A DNA stretch of 64,000 nt. Source: Nannochloropsis oceanica. Its lineage: Eukaryota; Sar; Eustigmatophyceae; Eustigmatales; Monodopsidaceae. The notes under the pieces are model-generated. The model was not told the DNA's origin, searched no databases, and saw only the letters and a list, made by a program, of their open reading frames with translations. The position numbers and the translations under genes are program-made. Below, piece after piece: positions 56,179-64,000 of the stretch. Position 1 is the first letter of the stretch. Each line of letters opens with the position of its first letter. The stretch lies in NCBI GenBank assembly GCA_004519485.1, contig CP038130.1, positions 1,240,001 through 1,304,000 of the forward strand. Direction: 5' to 3'.

Positions 56179-57932
56179 ATGACAAGTGCAACATCAATCG
56201 ACGGTACGTGTGTCGCTACACTTGTCGTCTGCGCCTGGCTCAGTCTCCGCCCGCATTCCCGTACTCCCCCAGTCTTGCGGGTATAGGTGGTTGGTTGCAG
56301 TAATGCCCAGCCGCTTCCTCTCTCCTTGCCGTCACCCACCACCCAGCCTCCATTTCGCACTCAATTTAGACCATACTTGTCCTCCGCGTTCTTGGTATGA
56401 TTCTGTCATTGTCTTCCTTACCTGCTCTAATAGACATTCCCACCCCATCCCATACCATTCCCCCATCCCCCCATCCCCCCATCCTCACCACCTCCACTGC
56501 TCCCTTTACAGTCCGAAGCGACAAAAAAACCAAGAAGTCCAAGGGCCACCAATGCGACGAGGATGACAACGACGACACCATCGAGCCCGTCGAGGTGCAA
56601 GAGGAAACAGCGACAGCAGCAGCGGCGGAGGAAGAAGGAGATGATGCCGCAGCCTCCTCCGGTCGCAAGCGCAAGCGAAAACGTATCCGCAAATTGACGA
56701 AGAAGGGCAAGGAGGGCGAGAACGACGATAAGGACGAGGACGATGAGGATGGAGGTAGAGATGACGATGCGAGTCTGCCACTGCGGGCCTCCTCCTCTAT
56801 CTCACCTACCGCTGCTGCTCCAGGCACAGTCTATGTGGAAGGGATCTCGTACCAAGCCACAGAAGATGACCTCATTCGCTTCTTCCAAGATAAAGGCTGT
56901 GGCAAAGTGAAGGAAGTGCGCATGCCTCGATGGCAGGACAGTGGGCGTCCGCGGGGATATGCACACATCGAATTTAAGAAGGGAGGGGAGGAGAGCGTGG
57001 GAAAAGCGTTGGCGTTGAACGGAGTGAGCATGATGGGGAGATATTTGACCGTGCAAATGGCGCAGGCACCAAAGGGAGGGGGAGCAGCAGCAGTAACACC
57101 TGGGAAAAAACCACCTGGTATGTTTTCGAATGTTGGGGGGGGGGGGGAAGGATGGGAGGGAGGGGAAGGGCGGGAGGGGGAAGGAAGGAGGGGAGAGTGT
57201 GTCCAGATGATGATAAAAATATAAAAAGTTTGAGATCTGCAATTTTTTTGAAGAACTTTATACGAGTAGTGAAATGATGGGCACACATTAGAAAGGGATG
57301 TACCTAAATTAAGAGACATTGAGGAGAGCGACCAAGTGAGTGGATGCTGGCGTTTGGGTTCACGGTTTACTCACCTCTCCGTCCCCCCCTCCCTCTCCGT
57401 CCTTGCCTCCCTTCCTACCTCTCATCACAGGCTGTGACACCGTCTTCGTTAAGAATCTGTAAGTCCTTGACATTCTTTTGGCCATTTTACTTTTCCGTTC
57501 TTCGCTCTCCCGCCGTCTTTCCCATCCGCCTCCCAAATTTCCCAAGACTCACCCTCTCTCTCTCCCTCCCTCTTTCATTGCCTTCCTCCCTCCTTCTTTC
57601 CCCCTCCTTCCAGGCCCTACAACATCACCGAAGACACCGTCAGGGACGCTTTCACCTTCTGTGGCAAGATCAGAACCATACGCCTGGCCATCTGGCAGCA
57701 CACACAGCAACAGAAAGGCTTCTGCTACATCCAATTTGAGAAGGAGAACGCCGCCGAAATCGCGGTGAAGAAGCAGGGGGTCATTCAGGTGGGCGGGAGG
57801 AAGGTCTTTGTCGACTATGAGACGGGAGCCCCCAAGGCCAGTTACAAAGCCCCGAATGGAAGGCAGTGGAGTAAGGTGCAAGGGAAGGGAGAAACGGCGC
57901 GAGGAGGAGGAGGGCACCGGCCACCAAAATAA
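56179..57932 (+). CDS. Nucleolin/NSR1-like protein with two RRM domains
   Basis: Four exons: 56179-56203, 56512-57117, 57431-57458 and 57614-57932. Phases agree and give 325 residues. Exon 1 codes MTSATSID only. An acidic/basic stretch follows (EEGDD..., RKRKRKRIRKLTKKG), as in nucleolar proteins. RRM1 has RNP2 VYVEGI and RNP1 RGYAHIEF. RRM2 is split by two introns and has RNP2 VFVKNL and RNP1 KGFCYIQF. A short Gly/Arg-containing tail ends the protein. Nucleolin-type proteins bind pre-rRNA in early ribosome assembly; that role is inferred from the layout. The 28 bp third exon is a microexon required by phase and by the RNP2 strand. Intron 2 has a G-rich 5' part and a C-rich 3' part. Confidence 0.9.
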
Positions 57933-59212
57933 AGAAAGAAAAAAAGGGGGAGAGGAAAACCAATCTCAAACAACACTAGTTCGAGCGAACTGCGCGGCGA
58001 GTGCATGCTCCATCTAATTTCACTTTATCTCTGGTTGTGTATTCACTTTACGTATGAGTGAAATTTGAGTCTCGCATATCAAGCTTTGCCCGGGGTCCTG
58101 CCGTTGCAGGTGTATGGATCGTTCAAGCCGTAAAGGCAGTCACCCATCACTTCGCCACCCACACAACGAAGCAATTATCTATTCGTGCCTTGTGCGTGCA
58201 CGTCATCTCGTCTCGCTCTCTCTACTCCATCCCTGACTTACGTTCGCTCTTCCTCTTTCTCTGCTCTGCCTCTTTTACGCCAAAATTTTTTCTGTCATGT
58301 TAACTTTCATTTTTCTTTCTCGTCATCCCTTCTCTCTACATTACCTTCCTCCCTCATATAGTCCTCTTTATTCTCTGCTGGGCGGCTCGCTTAGGGATTC
58401 ATCTTTTCTGCTTTTTCATCTTAATTTTCTTCTTCTACTACTTCTGACTCAAGATCTAAACACTCTACTCCCACTGCTAATTTACCTACATTACCAACAC
58501 ATGTCCTTCGTGGGCCTTAAATTCAAAATTCTCTATCGAACAAGACCCTCAAAATGAGCTGAAAGCCCTTCGAAGCGTCTCCTGACGTATTGACAAAGCG
58601 AGGGACGGCGGGCAGGAAGGTGGGAGGGTGGGCAGGAGGGAAGGGGGGGGAGAGAAGGTGCATGGTTTTGGAGGCAGTGTTACACCCTCCTTGGCCCTGG
58701 CAAGTTTCACTCCACTCTCTCTATCGCTCTTTCTCTCTATTCATTCAAGCATGGCACTACTTTCTTGTTACTTTCTCAACCATCAATAGCTACATGACAA
58801 AAACCTTTTCCTCTTCTCTTTTCCCCCTCTTTCTCCTCCTTTCCCTCCCCCACCTCCTAAAATCCTCCTTCCCTTTGCATAGCCCACATTGCGCGGGTCG
58901 CCCGAATCTTTCCCACACACACAGACACCCTGAATCCTTTCAAAACACAGACGCCCTGAATCCTTTCCTCACACACAGACAGCCTGAATCCTTTCCTCTC
59001 CCTCAAAGGGTGGTACACCCATAACAAAAATGTCGGACTGTATCAATCAGGTGTAGGCCAACCCTAGATAAAATGGAGGTACTGGGCACGTCCCACCAGC
59101 TCCCGCACGCCAAACAATACTCCATCCGCTGTGCATTGCATCACTAAACAAAACCATCCTATTCACGCTCCTCCCCCTCCCTCCCTCCCTCGTTCTCTAC
59201 CTCCGTGGGCTT
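57933..59212. other. Convergent intergenic region with a minisatellite
   Basis: 1.28 kb between convergent genes. It is CT-rich on the plus strand with no supported gene. It contains a three-copy ~28 bp tandem repeat at 58917-59000. The plus-strand frames here are Ser/Leu/Pro-rich artefacts of composition. Confidence 0.5.
58917..59000 (+). repeat. Three-copy minisatellite, ~28-30 bp unit
   Basis: Three copies of ACACAGAC..CCTGAATCCTTTC with small changes, placed head to tail. Confidence 0.85.
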
Positions 59213-60686
59213 CTATTGAAGGCCCGCCGCCCATGCCGGCACGGGCAACAAAGACGGCAAGACCGGCCGTGGAAGCAAACCCGGCGAAAAAATCGGCACT
59301 ACACCCCCCCCTATCCCTCCCTGTCTCCCCTCCCCTAGATCCACATGCATCCCCCTCCCCAACACCACCACCGGCTCCTTCCCCCCCTTCAGCTTCGGCT
59401 GATGCATTCTTTTAATCCATGCATGTGCCTCAGCCCTAATCCTCTTGTTTCCCAACCCGCCGAATCCAAACGCAGGCAAAATCCTCGCTATCCGCGCCAT
59501 CACCGTTTTCCTGTAGCTCGACGCAATCAGCTCGTAGCGATTCTTCCATGAGGATGCAGGGCGGTTATACATGTCGAGGCCAAGCAGGTGCATTGGCGTG
59601 GTCAGGAACTGCGTGGCCACGGGACAAAAAAGCTGGGATGGGAGGGAGGGAAGGAGGGAAAGAGGGAAGGAGGAAGTGAGGGAGGGGGAGGGGGATGAGT
59701 AAAGGGCAAGAATAAAAGTTATGTGAGATCTTGCGGCGTCCCTCAGACTCACGGCCACATACACACAGCCACATACACTCAGCCACATACACACCTCTAC
59801 ATGGAGACAGAACATGGAGACAGACTACCATTGCAGACAGAAGCAACAGAGTAGGAATAAATTGAATACACGACGACAGCTAAAATAAGACAACTAAACG
59901 CGAGGTCATCTTACAGCATTTCCCTCTCTTCCTTCCACTCTCTCATACCTGTGCCGCTATCTCCGCCTTCTCCAAGGGCATGCCCAAGGCAGTGTGCATC
60001 TCCTCGGCCAAAGGCTCAGGAATATTAAACGACGCGCCCATTGTCACCAAATCCCTCGAAAAGAAGAAGAGGTAGGAAGAGGCAGGGAGCCCGCGAGGAG
60101 TGACGGTCCCAAACATTCTTGCGTACGTCCTGTCTTTGGCAATGCCAGCACCCATGTTGGCGGCAGTGGTGGCGAGGAGCCGAGGGAGTTCAGGTTTGAA
60201 GGTGTAGGCCTTGCTGGTGGTGTTGATGACATTGGCTGAAAAGTAGGTGATACCATAGACGGACCAGACCATAAGGACCTCGGGGCGGCGGAGAAAGGGG
60301 AGAGGATTGCGGAGGAGGGAGGCAAATGAAGAGACGATGGAGGATTCAAGCGAGGCAGCACCGGCTTGGTTTTGGATGATGGCTTTGTCGATGACGCTGG
60401 ATGAAGAAAGAGGGAGGTATGGAGGTAATGAGTAGAAGATCCGTGGTCCCAATGGTCTTATAAATCCAAGGTACCACCACAATTAAACGTAGCAGACGCA
60501 CACATACCTAACAAAAGGGGCAACCAACGCCGATGCTCCCATGGCGGCAGCCAAGTCTGCCAGGATGTGTTGGCCTAGAAATTCCTCTTTTAGCGTGTCG
60601 TAGTGTCGAGGCTGGAAGGTACCTGCCATGACTGCAGCGGAAGACCTGGGGTCATGGTGCCGCACCGATATTGAACTGTCCACCAT
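59213..60686 (-). CDS. Unrecognised conserved-looking protein with hydrophobic segments
   Basis: Three exons on the minus strand: 60686-60508, 60396-59949 and 59632-59213. GT-AG introns and phases agree, giving 348 residues. Blocks that look like a conserved globular or membrane protein include LADLAAAMGASALVAPFVR across the first splice, EVLMVWSVYGITYFSANVINTTSKAYTF, KDRTYARMFG followed by PASSYLFFFSRDLVTMGASFNIP, and FLTTPMHLLGLDMYNRP. The spliced product is much more protein-like than any frame alone. I cannot name the family. An organelle membrane protein is plausible from the alternating hydrophobic segments. A later ATG (VMAGTF) preceded by CTGCAG is an alternative start. Confidence 0.75.
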
Positions 60687-61927
60687 TCTCTCTATGCGGG
60701 TAGTTTGGAAAATGACAGAGAAAAAGAGTGAGAGGAGGACGAACGATATGGGGATGGGCACGGAGAATATTTGAGCCGCTGCGAGTATGGGGGTGTCACG
60801 TGCGGGTTTTTGGTCGTAGCGAGGCGCATACCAAGACGGCTTGACGCCCTATCGCTGGGCATAGGATGTTAAAAGAATATTTTAATGCTGCGTTTAGCGT
60901 ACGCTCACCTTTTCTCAAGCGAGAAGACTGCTGAGTCGAAATCAGGCCGCGCTGTTCTCGTGCTGCTCCGAAAAGTCGCCCCGCCGGCAGCCTCTGCCCG
61001 CACTCCCGGCCCTGGCTACCCTGCCCCAGCCAAGGACGGCAAACGATTGTTTCCCCCTGTTTGAAAGAGGAATTAAAGAAGCGCGTTGTGTGAGCAGTGC
61101 TGTGCGTAGATCAATGCGTGGGCTTTAGGATGCAGAAGCCGGCGGGGGAACAACGCGACCTCGACATTTTTTAGGAGTTGAGTGCCGGCTTCATTTTCGC
61201 TTCCCCTTCACTTGTTATGCCGAAATCGAAGGTCAAGAAATCAAACGAGATCACCTCGTTGTATGGCAAGTAGGATGACATTTATGTTAGCTTTGGAGAT
61301 GTGTGGCCAACCGGGATATTCAGGTCCTCAACCACGATTGTGCCCGATCTTGCTGAAAGCCAACGTCAATATTGCGCCAATGATGGGCCACTCCACGCAA
61401 CACGTTCCTAGCCTCCTCAGGAACATACTGGCGCAGTGTGCAAGCCCTCACATTTTCCAGTGCGTCCCCATTTCGAGTCTAGATGGTTAGTGGAAGTTAT
61501 CCCTTGACCTACCAACATTTGAGGCTCGCCGCGCACTCCACGAGAATACATTTCGCGCCTTCGCATTCGCTCTAGTTTATCGCATCATTTTTAAGTGGAA
61601 GTGTTGCAAACATTTTTTGAAGTTGTGGTGAACAATTCGACGTACTCTTGCTCAACCTCATGATCCCCTTTCCCAAAGTGTACGCGTCACCAGGTGAAAG
61701 GATAAGAAATCATGTGCAATCGCCACTCATCGCAGCCGGAATAGTTTCACGTGCTCTAGCACCTTTATGAGACACAAAGGTACGGGGCAATTTATCCATT
61801 CCAATCCACCTCCACACACCCTCTGATTTCCCACCCTTCTTCAATCCCATATCAGAAACGCAGCGAAACGTCCAGCAACTAGGGAACGTGGTGGGTGTTA
61901 AAGGGACCGCTTCGAAAGTATTTTACT
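60687..61927. other. Divergent intergenic region upstream of the MFS transporter
   Basis: 1.24 kb with no firmly supported gene. A short plus-strand frame near 61217 (MPKSKVKKSNEITSLYGK) meets a stop, then stays open in the same register to about 61410. It might be a small broken gene or a spliced short one, but it has no recognisable family. Both promoters must lie here. Confidence 0.45.
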
Positions 61928-63745
61928 ATGACAGAACAAAAAGATAGCATTGCCGGTGATCCGCAGCCGGAAACGGAAGTTCCTCCCCGAGTCGAGGGTG
62001 CCTGGTCTTCCTCGCTGGCACCTAGCGGCCATTCTGAAAGAGGTTGTGGTCAAGGCAGAGGTTGTAGGGAGGAGGGAAAAGGCGAAAAAATTGATGAGGA
62101 AGATCAGAACCGCTTATGCTGTTCCTGTCGGCTGACTGATAGACTTGGCGAAGTTATGGATGATGACGACGACATATACCTCTGCCTCAAAAATCACTTC
62201 GTAGGCTTCGTAGCGTGTGTGCTGGCTTGGTACTGCTTCGGTTTGTCTTTTTTCATCGCCCCTATAGGGCTTACTTCCCATGTTCCCATGCCGGACCAAG
62301 CACGCAACGCCAATTACTTGACGCCCGCTGCCTTTTACTTGCTTTTTGCGGGTCGCTTCATAGGAGGGATGATTTTCGGACAATTTGGAGACCGCTATAG
62401 GCGTCAGGTGGTTTTGGCTTTGTGTTTGCTCTTGATCGGTCTCACCACGTTGGCCATGGGCCTGTACCCTTTTCATGAGCCGGGTGTCGACAGGCTTTCG
62501 GTGGGCTGGGCAGCACTTCGGTTCTTGCAAGGCGTCGGCGTAGGGGGTCAGTGGCCTGGCACAATCTTGCTCGCCCTAGAGTCGTGTCACAACGAGAGGC
62601 ATGGGGCATTAGCGGCGGGAATTTCTCATTCGGGTGTCTTTCTGGGCCTGGGACTGGCAGCCGGTGCTGCGTATCAATTGATGGGGCAAGATGGCGGGGG
62701 AAATCCAATGCGTAAAGCGTTCTGGATCGCAGGTGGATTGGTTATGCCGGTGGCCGTGTGGGTGTACTTTGGAGACAGCGCGGTGGCAACGTTCGAAGAT
62801 GTACAGGAGGGGGGAGGGATCTCAAGGTACTCTTGGTGGGCGATGGTGAAGCACAATTTTTGGACCTTCATTTTTGGATGGATAACGCTTTCAATCGATG
62901 CCCTGGCCCAATCAATTTTGATATTCCAGTGGCCCCTCATTTTGCCTCATGGCAGTGGCCCAGGGCCCCATGGTCGTCAGTCACTCACTAATAGTCCAGC
63001 GGCAGCGGCCAAAGATGTGCATGGGTGCGTTGCCATGGGTTTGCTCGCGACTGCCGTCATGACTATCGTAAGCGCCTTTTTGCGAGAGCGCTCCTTCTCC
63101 CGCTGCCTTTTGTACCGTCTGGGTGCTTTCCTCACGTGCTTGGGGTTGTGGATTTGGTTTTTCTTGGCAGCTGGAACTGTGCGACGCCACAAGCCCCTCG
63201 CCTGGCTATTTGGAGGGTACCTCCTCGTACTTGGCCCGGGCCTGGGCACGATGCAAGGACCCTTGGCTGCGCTGGTAGCTGAGCCCTTCCCCTCTTCCAT
63301 CGCATACGCAGGTTTAGGTTTCGCCTATCATACCGTCCACTCTGCCATGGGTGCCGCTTTTCCTTCCTTGACCAACTGGCTTTTGGTCCGAGGCTCGTCG
63401 GAGACCGTAATAATATTAAGTGCTGACATCCGTCCTATCTATCTCGCGGTAGCCGTTTTGATTGTAACGGTCCTCTGCATGTACACGACATCTTTCCTCA
63501 AGGGCAGTCAACGACGCTCTATCTTGTCACGCACTCAAGGCTTGCGTGTCCGAGATTGTATTGGTTTGTCCACAAACCCCTCCTCTTCCGTCTTTCGATC
63601 GACTGCGTCCGGCCATCACTCAATGCCCCTTCCCACGATGCAGCAGTCAGTATCACTTCCCACGATGCAACAGCTAGGACCGCTTCAAACGATACAGCAG
63701 ATAGGTAATGGATTACCGCGCCTGGAGGAAGACACAAAGCAGTAA
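61928..63745 (+). CDS. Major facilitator superfamily transporter
   Basis: A single exon from the ATG at 61928 gives 605 residues. A ~95-residue hydrophilic N-terminus precedes about 12 transmembrane segments. The loop 2-3 signature reads GQFGDRYRRQ (MFS motif A, GxxGDR.GR type). The RFLQGVGVGGQWPGT helix resembles the metabolite:H+ symporter and sugar-porter groups. A second motif-A-like loop is not evident. The substrate is unknown; organic acids, sugars or compatible solutes are all possible. A long loop after segment 6-7 (PHGSGPGPHGRQSLTN) and a ~100-residue cytosolic tail are present. The tail ends in three copies of a nine-residue repeat. No intron was seen. Confidence 0.9.
   Translation: MTEQKDSIAGDPQPETEVPPRVEGAWSSSLAPSGHSERGCGQGRGCREEGKGEKIDEEDQNRLCCSCRLTDRLGEVMDDDDDIYLCLKNHFVGFVACVLAWYCFGLSFFIAPIGLTSHVPMPDQARNANYLTPAAFYLLFAGRFIGGMIFGQFGDRYRRQVVLALCLLLIGLTTLAMGLYPFHEPGVDRLSVGWAALRFLQGVGVGGQWPGTILLALESCHNERHGALAAGISHSGVFLGLGLAAGAAYQLMGQDGGGNPMRKAFWIAGGLVMPVAVWVYFGDSAVATFEDVQEGGGISRYSWWAMVKHNFWTFIFGWITLSIDALAQSILIFQWPLILPHGSGPGPHGRQSLTNSPAAAAKDVHGCVAMGLLATAVMTIVSAFLRERSFSRCLLYRLGAFLTCLGLWIWFFLAAGTVRRHKPLAWLFGGYLLVLGPGLGTMQGPLAALVAEPFPSSIAYAGLGFAYHTVHSAMGAAFPSLTNWLLVRGSSETVIILSADIRPIYLAVAVLIVTVLCMYTTSFLKGSQRRSILSRTQGLRVRDCIGLSTNPSSSVFRSTASGHHSMPLPTMQQSVSLPTMQQLGPLQTIQQIGNGLPRLEEDTKQ
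63629..63709 (+). repeat. Three in-frame 27 bp repeats in the MFS C-terminal tail
   Basis: Exact 27 bp periodicity encodes LPTMQQSVS, LPTMQQLGP and LQTIQQIGN (residues 568-594). Confidence 0.9.
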
Positions 63746-64000
63746 AAATTTAGATTCGATTGCATTTAAAAGGGGGCCACAGGTATTTGTGTAATCTATA
63801 TTGCGTACGAGAGAGTGTACATAAGCTCAGGGTATTATGCCCATCCTTCCCCGTACGCCCGTTTGGGTTTTAAAAGACGCCCGTACGACATTGATCCCTT
63901 CTGAATGAGAGAATTATAGGGCATAACTCGATACTTTTTGTTTGTACTTCGCCCTCTTTTTCTCCTGTGCGGTGGCGGCTTATATCCACCTCTTCCGTGT

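Noticed and set aside
61217-61440. Short frame MPKSKVKKSNEITSLYGK, stop, then open sequence
   Set aside because: It could be a small broken or spliced gene, but there is no family and no clear splice pair, so it is mentioned only in the intergenic note.
1-64000. CRISPR arrays, rRNA or tRNA genes
   Set aside because: Repeats present are simple-sequence or diverged direct repeats without CRISPR spacing. No cloverleaf with a matching TpsiC arm was found by eye; a tRNA scan would be decisive.

Overview
This is a nuclear window from a eukaryotic microbe with a compact, GC-rich genome. Protein genes on both strands carry short GT-AG introns, intergenic gaps are mostly 0.2-2 kb, and the introns are packed with CCCT/GGGA simple repeats. 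Those repeats, the gene density and the gene content resemble eustigmatophyte algae of the Nannochloropsis/Microchloropsis type. That assignment is inference from style, not a database result. No operons, CRISPR arrays, rRNA or convincing tRNA genes were seen by eye. Exon joins were worked out by hand from splice signals, codon phase and family alignment from memory.

Layout, left to right. A PP2C phosphatase (-, 150-1574) is followed by a three-exon extended short-chain dehydrogenase (-, 2319-3837). Next comes a four-exon LTO1 homologue (-, 4425-5735), which faces a DDX27/DRS1 DEAD-box helicase (+, 6253-9330) across a 0.5 kb shared upstream region. A nine-exon membrane-anchored sulfotransferase (+, 10857-14106) follows, with introns dominated by GGGA/CCCT arrays. 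A small acidic protein (-, 15398-16017) is divergent from a giant VPS13 lipid-transfer protein (+, 16558-28533). The VPS13 frame is broken in this assembly at a run of 22 G.

A GTPBP1/2-type GTPase (+, 29502-31445) converges on a large low-complexity, possibly beta-propeller protein (-, 32085-36308). Next is an APC-superfamily amino-acid transporter (-, 37210-39628). The 39.6-43.8 kb stretch is gene-poor. It carries diverged repeats, triplet-repeat expansions and what looks like a decayed TnpB/Fanzor-like gene.

The right third holds a SET-domain protein (+, 43840-44490), an inositol-polyphosphate 5-phosphatase with an N-terminal signal/anchor (-, 44683-46505), and an unrecognised coiled-coil membrane protein (+, 46914-48694). 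Two SMC-system DNA-repair genes are adjacent: NSE3/MAGE (-, 48940-50223) and RAD50 (-, 50799-55364). A nucleolin-like two-RRM protein (+, 56179-57932), an unrecognised protein (-, 59213-60686) and an MFS transporter (+, 61928-63745) complete the window.

Functional themes are housekeeping. Ribosome biogenesis and recycling are represented by DDX27, LTO1 and the RRM protein, and perhaps GTPBP. Genome maintenance is represented by RAD50 and NSE3. Membrane lipid, phosphoinositide and transport functions are represented by VPS13, the 5-phosphatase, APC and MFS. The least ordinary signals are the complementary purine/pyrimidine arms inside many introns, the Fanzor-like remnant, the VPS13 homopolymer and C-terminal extension, the DEVD motif II of the helicase, and the paired SMC-complex genes.
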